Of a stretch of DNA of 64,000 nt, positions 8,649 to 15,612 are shown piece by piece. The stretch lies in assembly GCA_964615795.1 (NCBI GenBank), contig CAZTQR010000004.1, positions 19,826-83,825 of the forward strand, written 5' to 3'. Position 1 is the stretch's first letter, and each line of letters starts with the position of its first letter. Under the pieces are notes generated by a model that was given only the letters and a program-made list of their open reading frames with translations, was not told where the DNA came from and did no database searches. The position numbers and the translations under genes were made by a program. This stretch comes from JADJAH01 sp964615795. GTDB lineage: Bacteria > Bacteroidota > Ignavibacteria > Tepidaquicellales > Tepidaquicellaceae.

Positions 8649-8679
8649 TTTGTATTACCGTCAAATTGTATGTAATTTG
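8649..8679 (+). promoter_or_regulatory. Promoter candidate for the small exported protein
   Basis: TTTG (8649-8652), 20 bases, TAATTTG (8673-8679). It lies 26 bases before the ATG at 8706. A strong Shine-Dalgarno AAGGAG (8691-8696) follows, nine bases before the ATG. Confidence 0.6.
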
Positions 8680-8705
8680 CATTAAATCGAAAGGAGATAA
8701 CAGTA

Positions 8706-8930
8706 ATGAAATCCATGACAAAGTCATTCTTAACACTTTTCATTGTAGTTCTGAGTTTCATCGGATTTGCGGCTACCGAAAACGCAAGTGCATCAGTCAG
8801 CAAAAATATTCAGGTAACTGAGAAGAGCGACTGGTTGATTTTTACAAGAGTTGTTGAGCCATCAGGAATGAGTTACATATACATTTACACTGAAGGCGGC
8901 GTTTTCATAACTAAGTACGAGGAACTCTGA
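8706..8930 (+). CDS. Small exported protein, unknown
   Basis: 74 residues. Residues 1-29 are a clear Sec signal peptide (MKSMTKSFLTLFIVVLSFIG, then AATENASAS), leaving a mature peptide of roughly 45 residues with DWLIFTRVVEPSGMSYIYIY and an acidic C terminus (YEEL). The start is fixed by AAGGAG with nine-base spacing and by a promoter candidate just upstream. No family recognised. It faces a probable 27-residue gene (9091-9174) across a shared long stem-loop terminator. The short mature part fits a secreted peptide or small periplasmic protein; that is inference. Confidence 0.65.
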   Translation: MKSMTKSFLTLFIVVLSFIGFAATENASASVSKNIQVTEKSDWLIFTRVVEPSGMSYIYIYTEGGVFITKYEEL

Positions 8931-8989
8931 TACTGTTGTCTACCAAGAGGGTTTAAAAGACGAGTTTAAGGCTTTTTTGAGCTAATAAA

Positions 8990-9060
8990 AAAGATACATC
9001 ACTCGTTCTCCTTTCACCGTTCAAAATTTGGGGTTGAACGGTCTTGAGCGATGTATCTTT
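8990..9060. terminator. Long nested stem-loop, bidirectional terminator
   Basis: Outer arms AAAGATACATCACTC (8990-9004) and GAGCGATGTATCTTT (9046-9060) pair with one mismatch; inner arms ACCGTTCAA (9016-9024) and TTGAACGGT (9034-9042) pair perfectly. On the minus strand the stem is followed by TCTTTTTTATT; on the plus strand the T run is shorter. It sits between the convergent small genes. Confidence 0.75.
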
Positions 9061-9090
9061 ATGATTTTGAGTTTTTTGGGTTAACCTGGT

Positions 9091-9174
9091 TCAAACATAT
9101 GGATATTTGTCCATATTGTAAAGGGAATTTTTTGCGCAATTGTCGTTCAGACTATTTTGTTCTTTGAGATCCAT
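9091..9174 (-). CDS. Candidate 27-residue small protein
   Basis: An ATG at 9174 is preceded by a perfect Shine-Dalgarno AAGGAG (9184-9189) with nine-base spacing, in a context (AAGGAGAAAACAATAATG) very like that of the exported-protein gene at 8706 (AAGGAGATAACAGTAATG). The 27 codons encode a polar peptide beginning MDLKEQNSLNDNC and ending DKYPYV, with one Cys and no hydrophobic segment. The frame is open further upstream (to 9330), but the longer versions overlap the DUF6526-like gene. A terminator with a minus-strand T tract lies 31 bases downstream. Function unknown. Confidence 0.4.
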   Translation of the reverse strand: MDLKEQNSLNDNCAKNSLYNMDKYPYV

Positions 9175-9261
9175 TATTGTTTTCTCCTTCATTCTTTCAA
9201 GATTTTTAGTCCGACACCATAATTGCAGTTGTTCTTGATCCTTACTGACCTCCATCGATTT

Positions 9262-9304
9262 AATCAGCCGGCGTAGCATATGCATACGCCTGCTGATTTT
9301 TTTT
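9262..9304 (+). terminator. Intrinsic terminator reading plus strand
   Basis: AATCAGC-GGCGTA (9262-9275, one-base bulge) pairs with TACGCC-GCTGATT (9285-9298) and is followed by a long T run to 9304. The T run is on the plus strand although the flanking genes here are on the minus strand; it directly follows the stop of the DUF6526-like gene. Confidence 0.6.
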
Positions 9305-9737
9305 ATGCTCTGCAGTTGTCTTCCTTCCAAACAGAGATCTTCTTCTTGATCTCATCACCCCCAATCCCTGAAGCGACTGCTTCATCTGCAAGCTGTGGAA
9401 ACTCATCGTCCGAAGCAAATCTAAGTGCAACTATCTGATTCATTGACAGGCCGTTAGGCAATCTTCTGCCGGTTATCAGGAAATATCTTAGCGATTCTTC
9501 AGCCCTGATCGCCCTGTCCTGTGCCTTCAAAGCAAAGACCCTGAAATAGAAGAACGTCAGCATCAGGTATGCCGTGATCAGCAGGAATGTGATTCGGATT
9601 GTGAGTTCACCTGACCCGATTATCAGATTCCATACAGACAACGCAAACGCAGCCAACAGTATTGCGAATGAAACAAAATGGAAGCCGGGAACATATTGCT
9701 TGTGATTGTTGTAATCTTGCTTCTTCATGATTTTCAT
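9303..9737 (-). CDS. DUF6526-like two-helix membrane protein
   Basis: About 144 residues. After KKQDYNNHKQYVPGFHFVSF come two hydrophobic helices (about residues 20-42 and 48-70) separated by a short polar loop, then a cytoplasmic part with RYFLITGRRLPNGLSMNQIVALRFASDDE. The QxYxNHxxYxPxxH opening and the two-helix layout match DUF6526 proteins of Bacteroidota, whose function is unknown. The open frame begins with TTG at 9740; ATGs at 9737 and 9728 are better starts. It follows the thioredoxin/TPR gene by about 60 bases, with a GC-rich hairpin between them. Confidence 0.7.
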   Translation of the reverse strand: MKIMKKQDYNNHKQYVPGFHFVSFAILLAAFALSVWNLIIGSGELTIRITFLLITAYLMLTFFYFRVFALKAQDRAIRAEESLRYFLITGRRLPNGLSMNQIVALRFASDDEFPQLADEAVASGIGGDEIKKKISVWKEDNCRA

Positions 9738-9748
9738 CAAAATTAAGA

Positions 9749-9767
9749 GCGGCGCCCTGAGCGCCGC
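9749..9767 (-). terminator. GC-rich hairpin between two minus-strand genes, weak terminator
   Basis: GCGGCGC pairs perfectly with GCGCCGC across a five-base loop; on the minus strand TCTTAATTTTG follows, a weak T tract. It may reduce read-through into the DUF6526-like gene. Confidence 0.5.
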
Positions 9768-9797
9768 GCGAATGTGGATTTTATATGATTCCGAAAG

Positions 9798-10880
9798 TCA
9801 GTTTGCCTTGGTCTTTTCCTTCTCGATCTTAAGCTTCTGATCCCTGTATGACTTCTTGTCGTAGATGGCAATGGCCTTGTCAATGCACTCTTCTGCCTTT
9901 GGAAGATCTTTGTTTTGCAGATACAGATCCGACATAATATAGTATGCGCTGGCTTCGTTAACTGTGCCGCTTACATAAGGAATGCAATCTTTCAATACCG
10001 CAACTCCTTCCAGGCGGTCCTTATCATTGGCTTTCTCATTTTTCGAAATTGTGTATGCCTCCGAGATCAGAAGAAGTCCATAACCCTGCCTCAGGTCAAA
10101 ATCATCCTTGCCGAACTGGCTGAATGCCTGTGCATAGATCTCTTTTGCCTTCTTGAAATCCGACTTTGAACTGTAATATGATGCAAGGTTCATGTTACCG
10201 TCCTTTGCCTTGTTGCTTTGCGGGAATTCCTTCAATGCGTCACTGAGTGCTTTCTCATCTTCATTCAGGTATGCAAGCAGGAACTTTGCATCATCAGTAT
10301 AACCTGCTGAATTTCCCGGGTCGGATGAGATTACTTTCTCAAGATAGGGTTTTGGATCAGCTTCAAGACCGGTGGAAACAATCTTGTCTGCATACTTGTA
10401 ATTTGAAGCGGGATCTCCCGGCTCACTTTCAACGGCCGCCTTAAGGGCTGCGTAAGTATTTACTCCTGAATGGTAATCCTTCATTACTGCAAGGAACTGC
10501 TGAGCAGGCAGGTAGCCGTAGATCCTGTCAATTTCAGTTCCGTCAGGCTGAGTGAAAACGATCGTCGGATATCCTTTGACGCCGTACTTCTTCGCAAGGT
10601 CGGGGCCCTCGCCTTTTTCAGCATCAATCTTCCAGTTGATCTGATTTGCATTTGCCCATGCGAAAACGTCAGGGTCAGTATAAACTTTCCTGTCCGTTTC
10701 TACGCACCATTTGCACCAGTCAGTAACAAAATCTATCATTATTATTTTGTTCTCCTGCTTCGCCTTGTCAACCACTTCGGCATAAGTGCCGTTCATGAAT
10801 TCAACGTCCGCCCTGGAATCAACAACTGCAAACACAATGAGACAAATCATTGTGATCATAAGTGCGGGAATAGTTTTCAT
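9798..10880 (-). CDS. Periplasmic thioredoxin-fold protein with TPR-like C-terminal domain
   Basis: 360 residues. Signal peptide at 1-24 (MKTIPALMITMICLIVFAVV). Residues about 25-135 form a thioredoxin domain of the DUF255/thioredoxin_7 type: IIMIDFVTDWCKWCVETDR holds the CxxC redox pair (WCKWC), and GVKGYPTIVF the cis-Pro loop. Residues about 150-355 are helical repeats (NSAGYTDDAKFLLAYL; FKKAKEIYAQAFSQFG; KDLPKAEECIDKAIAIYDKK) that read as TPRs. It probably acts as a periplasmic disulfide reductase or isomerase whose TPR part binds clients. It is followed by the DUF6526-like gene. Confidence 0.85.
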   Translation of the reverse strand: MKTIPALMITMICLIVFAVVDSRADVEFMNGTYAEVVDKAKQENKIIMIDFVTDWCKWCVETDRKVYTDPDVFAWANANQINWKIDAEKGEGPDLAKKYGVKGYPTIVFTQPDGTEIDRIYGYLPAQQFLAVMKDYHSGVNTYAALKAAVESEPGDPASNYKYADKIVSTGLEADPKPYLEKVISSDPGNSAGYTDDAKFLLAYLNEDEKALSDALKEFPQSNKAKDGNMNLASYYSSKSDFKKAKEIYAQAFSQFGKDDFDLRQGYGLLLISEAYTISKNEKANDKDRLEGVAVLKDCIPYVSGTVNEASAYYIMSDLYLQNKDLPKAEECIDKAIAIYDKKSYRDQKLKIEKEKTKAN

Positions 10881-10975
10881 AGCTTTTGGTTTTGTTTTGA
10901 GATCAACTTATCAATAATAAACCGAAACCTCAACATCTTTACATGCTGAGTATCAAAGGTCGCAAATTGCTCTGC

Positions 10976-12256
10976 TTATTTTGTAAACTGCTCCTCTTCA
11001 GTTGAGCCGGTCAAAGCTGTGGTTGCAGAATGACCGGAAGTTATTGCGATCTGAACCTTGTCAAAGTAACCGGTTCCAACAAAGCTTTGGTGCTTGACTG
11101 CTTTATATCCGCAGGTCCTTTCCAGTTCAAACTCAAGCTCCTGCAGTTTTGTGAACGCTGTCATTCCGTCGCTCCTGTATCCCATTGCAAGCTCAAACAT
11201 AGCCGTATTCAGCGAGTGGAAGCCGGCAAGCGTTATGAACTGGTACTTATACCCCATGCCTGCAAGCTCTTCCTGAAATGCCGCAATCTTTGCATCATCG
11301 AGGTTTCTTTTCCAGTTGAATGAAGGTGAGCAATTGTACGCAAGCAGTTTGCCGGGAAACTTCTCGTGAATTGCCGCTGCAAAGTCGCGGGCTTCTTCCA
11401 TATCTGGATGTGCTGTTTCACACCATATCATGTCGGCGTAGGGTGCATACGAAAGGCCTCTTGCAATTGCAGATTCCAGACCGCCCGTTATCTTGTAGAA
11501 TCCTTCTTCCGTTCTTTCTCCGGTCATGAAAGGATGGTCCCTTTCATCAATATCGCTTGTGAGAAGGTGTGCGCTGTTCGCATCGGTTCTGGCAACAAGG
11601 ATCGTCGGAACTTCCATTACATCCGCCGCCAGCCTTGCAGAGACCAGTGTATTAATGAAATCTCTCGTTGTCACAAGCACTTTCCCTCCGAGATGGCCGC
11701 ATTTCTTTGCCGAACTGAGCTGATCCTCAAAATGAACACCCGCCGCGCCTGCCTCTATCATTGCTTTCATCAGTTCAAAGGCATTAAGCGGGCCTCCGAA
11801 ACCTGCTTCAGCATCTGCAACTATTGGCGCAAGCCAGTGTACATCATCCCTGCCGTCCATGTGTGTGATCTGGTCTGCACGGAGAAGCGCATTGTTGATC
11901 CTCCTTACAACTGCGGGTACACTGTCTGCTGGATAGAGACTTTGGTCAGGATAAGTATGCCTGGCATTGTTTGCATCCGCCGCAACCTGCCAACCGCTGA
12001 GATAAATTGATTTAAGGCCTGCCTGAACCATCTGCACTGCCTGGTTTCCGGTAAGCGCTCCAAGGGCTCTTACAAGATTTTCGGTGTGAAGCAGTTTCCA
12101 CAGTCTCTCTGCACCGAGTCTTGCTACCGTGTGCTCGATCTTTACAGATCCGGCCAGTTCATATACGTCCTTTCCTTTATACGGACGTTTGATGCCTGCC
12201 CATCGTTTGTCGTTTTGCCATGACTCTTCTATTCTCTTGATCTCTCGTTCTTTCAT
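10976..12256 (-). CDS. aceA: Isocitrate lyase
   Basis: Cleaves isocitrate to succinate and glyoxylate, the first step of the glyoxylate shunt. 426 residues, the usual bacterial length. The catalytic signature KKCGHLGG is near residue 187; DAEAGFGG, ARTDANSAHLL and YNCSPSFNWK supply the metal and substrate sites, and MAYSELQ-like MTAFTKLQELEFELE is near the C terminus. The gene follows aceB by 20 bases on the same strand, so both are expressed together. The shunt lets the cell grow on acetyl-CoA, in line with the beta-oxidation genes elsewhere in the window. Confidence 0.97.
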   Translation of the reverse strand: MKEREIKRIEESWQNDKRWAGIKRPYKGKDVYELAGSVKIEHTVARLGAERLWKLLHTENLVRALGALTGNQAVQMVQAGLKSIYLSGWQVAADANNARHTYPDQSLYPADSVPAVVRRINNALLRADQITHMDGRDDVHWLAPIVADAEAGFGGPLNAFELMKAMIEAGAAGVHFEDQLSSAKKCGHLGGKVLVTTRDFINTLVSARLAADVMEVPTILVARTDANSAHLLTSDIDERDHPFMTGERTEEGFYKITGGLESAIARGLSYAPYADMIWCETAHPDMEEARDFAAAIHEKFPGKLLAYNCSPSFNWKRNLDDAKIAAFQEELAGMGYKYQFITLAGFHSLNTAMFELAMGYRSDGMTAFTKLQELEFELERTCGYKAVKHQSFVGTGYFDKVQIAITSGHSATTALTGSTEEEQFTK

Positions 12257-12276
12257 GAATTATTCCCTTTCGAGTT

Positions 12277-13860
12277 TTAGTTGATTTTTTCGTATGCTTC
12301 AAGTGTCAGGAATTCCCCAAACTCTTCTTCAGTAGACAACTTATTTATCAGCTCCGCGGCAAGTTCGAACTTACCGTTCTTATACCGATCGTCTCCGACC
12401 ATGCTCCGGATCTTCTCAAGTTCATCCTTTACAAGATCGAAATAGAGTTCCTTTGTGACTTTTCTTCCGTCGTTAAGAATTCCTTTTGAGTTGTGTATCC
12501 ATTGCCATATCTGGGCGCGGGATATTTCGGAAGTGGCTGCATCTTCCATGAGATTGTAGATCGGCACGCACCCGTTGCCGTTCAGCCATGCCTCCATATA
12601 CTGAATGGACACATCAATGTTGGTCCTTAGCCCTTTCTCCGTTATTTCTCCTTCAGGAACTGCAAGCAGATCATCAGCGGTCACATTCACATCATCCCTC
12701 TTTACATGGATCTGATTTTCCTGCGGCATGAACTTGTCGAATATGGCTTTTGCTGTTGCTATGAGCCCCGGATGAGCTACCCATGTGCCGTCATGCCCGT
12801 CCTTTGCTTCGCGCTCCTTGTCAGCCCTTACTTTCTCCATCGCTTCTTCGTTTGCCTTCGGATCGTTCTTGATCGGGATCTGCGCTGCCATACCGCCCAT
12901 TGCATGGATCCCTCTCCGGTGGCAGGTCTTTATCACAAGCTGTGAATATGACCTTAGAAAGTGAGTGGTCATTGTCACTTTGCCGCGGTCAGGAAGAATA
13001 TGGTCAGGATAGTTTCTGAATTTCTTTATGAAACTGAAGATGTAATCCCAGCGTCCGCAGTTCAGTCCGGCAGAATGATCCCTGAGTTCAAAAAGGATTT
13101 CATCCATTTCAAATGCCGCGAGTATTGTTTCAATGAGAACCGTTGCGCGGATCGTTCCGACCGGAATACCAAGCAGATTCTGAGCTTTGACGAACACATC
13201 ATTCCAAAGCCTTGCTTCAAGATGGTTCTCCAGTTTGGGGAGATAAAAGTACGGTCCTGAACCTTTCGCCATCAGCTTCCTTGCGTTGTGATAGAAGTAG
13301 ATCGCAAAGTCAAAGATAGAAGCAGAAACTCTCTCTCCATCAAGCATGATGTTCTTTTCTTCAAGATGCCAGCCTCTCGGCCTCACCATCAGCACGGCGG
13401 TCTTATCGGCAAGCTTGTAAGATTTACCTTCCGGACTTGTGTACGCGATTTTGCCGTCAATTGCATCACGAAGATTGATCTGCCCTTCTATACAGTTTGT
13501 CCATGTTGGGGAGTTTGAATCTTCGAAGTCGGCCATGAACACGTTCGCACCGGAATTCAAAGCATTAATGATCATCTTTCTGTCCACCGGGCCGGTGATC
13601 TCAACTCTCCTGTCTTTCAGGTCATCTGGAATTGAAGCCACTTTCCATTCGCTTTCCCTGATGCTCTTTGTATGTTCCGGAAAGGCCGGAAGCTTGCCTG
13701 CATCAATCTCCTTCTGAACAGTCTTTCTTCGCTCCAGTAATTCCTTTCTCTTTGCACGAAATTCTGTTTCAAGCGCGGTGAAGAATTCGATTGCACCGGG
13801 TGTGAGTATGTCTTCAAAGCCTTCATTCATATTGCCTGTAATTCTGAGTTGTGCGTTCAT
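12277..13860 (-). CDS. aceB: Malate synthase A
   Basis: Condenses glyoxylate with acetyl-CoA to malate. 527 residues, typical of isoform A. Motifs: FMADFEDSNSPTW, LMVRPRGWHLEEK (with the catalytic Arg), GTIRATVLIETILAAFEMDE, GLNCGRWDYIFSFIKKF (the malate synthase signature) and HAMGGMAAQIPIK. First gene of an aceBA pair. A -7 box lies 87 bases upstream, leaving a long leader that can fold into a hairpin. Two in-frame Met codons lie near the start; the first (13860) is kept because it gives the normal length. Confidence 0.97.
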   Translation of the reverse strand: MNAQLRITGNMNEGFEDILTPGAIEFFTALETEFRAKRKELLERRKTVQKEIDAGKLPAFPEHTKSIRESEWKVASIPDDLKDRRVEITGPVDRKMIINALNSGANVFMADFEDSNSPTWTNCIEGQINLRDAIDGKIAYTSPEGKSYKLADKTAVLMVRPRGWHLEEKNIMLDGERVSASIFDFAIYFYHNARKLMAKGSGPYFYLPKLENHLEARLWNDVFVKAQNLLGIPVGTIRATVLIETILAAFEMDEILFELRDHSAGLNCGRWDYIFSFIKKFRNYPDHILPDRGKVTMTTHFLRSYSQLVIKTCHRRGIHAMGGMAAQIPIKNDPKANEEAMEKVRADKEREAKDGHDGTWVAHPGLIATAKAIFDKFMPQENQIHVKRDDVNVTADDLLAVPEGEITEKGLRTNIDVSIQYMEAWLNGNGCVPIYNLMEDAATSEISRAQIWQWIHNSKGILNDGRKVTKELYFDLVKDELEKIRSMVGDDRYKNGKFELAAELINKLSTEEEFGEFLTLEAYEKIN

Positions 13861-13892
13861 TGCAAGTATGGTGTAGAATTTATTTGGGGAGA

Positions 13893-13927
13893 GCGGACTG
13901 ACGGCTGTCGCCGACGTATTGGTCCGC
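13893..13927 (-). promoter_or_regulatory. Structured 5' leader of aceBA
   Basis: GCGGAC (13893-13898) and GTCCGC (13922-13927) pair and enclose CGGC/GCCG, giving a two-part hairpin inside the roughly 80-base leader between the -7 box and the aceB ATG. Confidence 0.35.
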
Positions 13928-13946
13928 CTGTTGATGATGATTTATG

Positions 13947-13954
13947 CAAATATA
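13947..13954 (-). promoter_or_regulatory. -7 promoter element of aceBA
   Basis: TATATTTG on the minus strand, a full match to TAnnTTTG. The expected -33 position holds TCG instead of TTG, so the promoter may be weak or activator-dependent. Confidence 0.5.
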
Positions 13955-14107
13955 ATTTATTCCTGCTGAAGTTTCGACTCAGTAAGGATTACTAATTGAT
14001 TACTTAGCTCTTGTATGAACAGTATTGTATTCTGGTGCTTACCGGACTTCGCTCCGCATTCTGAAGCAAGACAAAATTTTGAGCATTCATTCATCAACGC
14101 ATTGAAG

Positions 14108-14115
14108 TATTTTTG
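14108..14115 (+). promoter_or_regulatory. -7 promoter element of the SDR gene
   Basis: TATTTTTG, a full match to TAnnTTTG, 25 bases before the ATG at 14141. It supports that start and argues against the longer upstream reading frame. No clear -33 element. Confidence 0.45.
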
Positions 14116-14140
14116 CCTGATAGAAACTTATTCACAGAAA

Positions 14141-15040
14141 ATGAGAATCCTCGTAACCGGAGCAAGCGGGCTCCTCGGCAGATACGTTGCAGAGAAGATG
14201 TCGGAGTCTCACGAAGTTCTTGCCGTATGCAACACTAACGTAATTGAAACCTCAGGTTTCAAAACTGTCAGGACAGACCTTACCGACTGGCGTTCACTCA
14301 AGGACCTGTTCGGTGAGTTCAGTCCGGATGCAATTGTGCATGCGGCAGCGCTCTCAAGGCCTGAAATCTGCGACATACTGACAGAGAAGGAAGTGATGAG
14401 CATCAATGCAGAAGTTCCTTCAAACATTGCCGGCCTTGCTTCAGATCTTGGAGCATTGATGTTGTTCACTTCAACCGATCTTGTGTATGACGGGAATGCA
14501 GGGGGTATGCTTGACGAATCGGGAAGGATCGATCCTAAGTCGAGATATGCCGAATCTAAAGTGGTTGCAGAGGAAAAGATCACTTCGAAGGGATGCAAAT
14601 ATTTAATACTGAGAACTTCGTTGCTTTACGGAATAGGTTACGGCGAAACTGCAAACAATTTTCAGGCAACTCTTGAGAAATTCAGAAAAGGTCAGAAGGC
14701 AAACCTGTTCAATGATCAGTTCAGGACACCACTTGCCCTTCATGATGCTGCCGATATTATAAGCAAGCTTACTGAACTTGATGTGCCTTCTGCTATCCTG
14801 AATTTCGGAGGAAGGGAAAGAGTATCGAGAGTAAGGCTTGGGGAGATATTGTGCGATGCGGGAGGGTTTGACCGCGGCCTGATCAATTCAATTTCCATGA
14901 ATGATGCCGACACGGTTCACAAGGTGGCGGATGTTTCAATGAAAACCGAGAAGCTTCAGTCGCTTGGTCTGGTGCAAAGGTCTGTGGAGCAATCAGTAAG
15001 AGAAATACTGGAAAGTGAAGATTCCGTGAGACAGAAATGA
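14141..15040 (+). CDS. dTDP-4-dehydrorhamnose reductase-like SDR (RmlD family)
   Basis: 299 residues, the length of RmlD proteins. MRILVTGASGLLGRYVAE holds the Rossmann GxxGxxG motif. DAIVHAAALSRPEICD, FTSTDLVYDG and the catalytic YAESKVVAE (YxxxK) follow in the usual order. RmlD makes dTDP-L-rhamnose; close relatives reduce other NDP-4-ketosugars, and no other rml gene lies nearby, so the substrate stays open. The frame is open 42 codons further upstream (to 14015), but the Rossmann start and a -7 box at 14108 favour 14141. It converges with yqgE, only five bases apart. Confidence 0.82.
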   Translation: MRILVTGASGLLGRYVAEKMSESHEVLAVCNTNVIETSGFKTVRTDLTDWRSLKDLFGEFSPDAIVHAAALSRPEICDILTEKEVMSINAEVPSNIAGLASDLGALMLFTSTDLVYDGNAGGMLDESGRIDPKSRYAESKVVAEEKITSKGCKYLILRTSLLYGIGYGETANNFQATLEKFRKGQKANLFNDQFRTPLALHDAADIISKLTELDVPSAILNFGGRERVSRVRLGEILCDAGGFDRGLINSISMNDADTVHKVADVSMKTEKLQSLGLVQRSVEQSVREILESEDSVRQK

Positions 15041-15045
15041 ATGAC

Positions 15046-15612
15046 TTAGTTCAGGCTTGGGTCATCAGGAAAGGTTGACATGAACGCGTACTTCTTTCCC
15101 AGCATTCTTAAAGCACTGCTCCAGAGTCCCGCAGGGTCTTTGTCAAATACGAATTCCCCGGTCGTCCTGCTGAGGTACCACGAGTCATGCTCGAGCTCGC
15201 CTTCAAGTTGGGACGGCCCCCAGCCGGAGTAGCCAAGCAGGAATCTGAAATCATCAGGATCTGCCTGGCCGGTATCTATCAGAAATTTCAGATTGTCAAA
15301 ATTCCCTCCCCAGTAAACTCCGTTGCCGAGTTCGATTCCTCCGGACAGGTCTTTTGACTTATGAATGAAGTTAAGCATGTTCTGTTCCACCGGGCCCCCG
15401 ATGAAAACAGGCGCATCAAAATCCGGGAAGTCATCAACGACCTGATTCAGCTTATACTCGGATATCTTGTTGATAATGAATCCGACCGAGCCTTCAGGGC
15501 TGTGCTCAGTAAGCAGTATGACCGACCTCTTGAAAATGTCATTGAGGAACGGCGCAGAAAGAAGCAGTATACCGCTTTCGAGTTTGGTGGTCTTATTGTC
15601 CATAATAGTCAT
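15046..15612 (-). CDS. YqgE/AlgH family protein
   Basis: 188 residues, as expected for UPF0301. ESGILLLSAPFLNDIFKRSV, LTEHSPEGSVGFIINK, VFIGGPVEQ and FLLGYSGWGPSQLEGELEHDSW are the family's hallmark blocks. Cytoplasmic; AlgH has been linked to alginate regulation in Pseudomonas but the molecular function is unknown. The start overlaps the stop of the large secreted protein upstream by 4 bases, which is unusual company for this family and may mean co-translation. Confidence 0.9.
   Translation of the reverse strand: MTIMDNKTTKLESGILLLSAPFLNDIFKRSVILLTEHSPEGSVGFIINKISEYKLNQVVDDFPDFDAPVFIGGPVEQNMLNFIHKSKDLSGGIELGNGVYWGGNFDNLKFLIDTGQADPDDFRFLLGYSGWGPSQLEGELEHDSWYLSRTTGEFVFDKDPAGLWSSALRMLGKKYAFMSTFPDDPSLN

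Noticed and set aside
9091..9330. A 79-codon minus-strand frame covering the candidate 27-residue gene
   Set aside because: The first part overlaps the DUF6526-like gene and its terminator-like hairpin. The only start with a good ribosome site is the ATG at 9174, so only the 27-residue version is kept.
14015..14140. Upstream 42-codon extension of the SDR gene
   Set aside because: The Rossmann start at MRILVTGASG is the family N terminus and a -7 promoter box lies at 14108, inside the extension.
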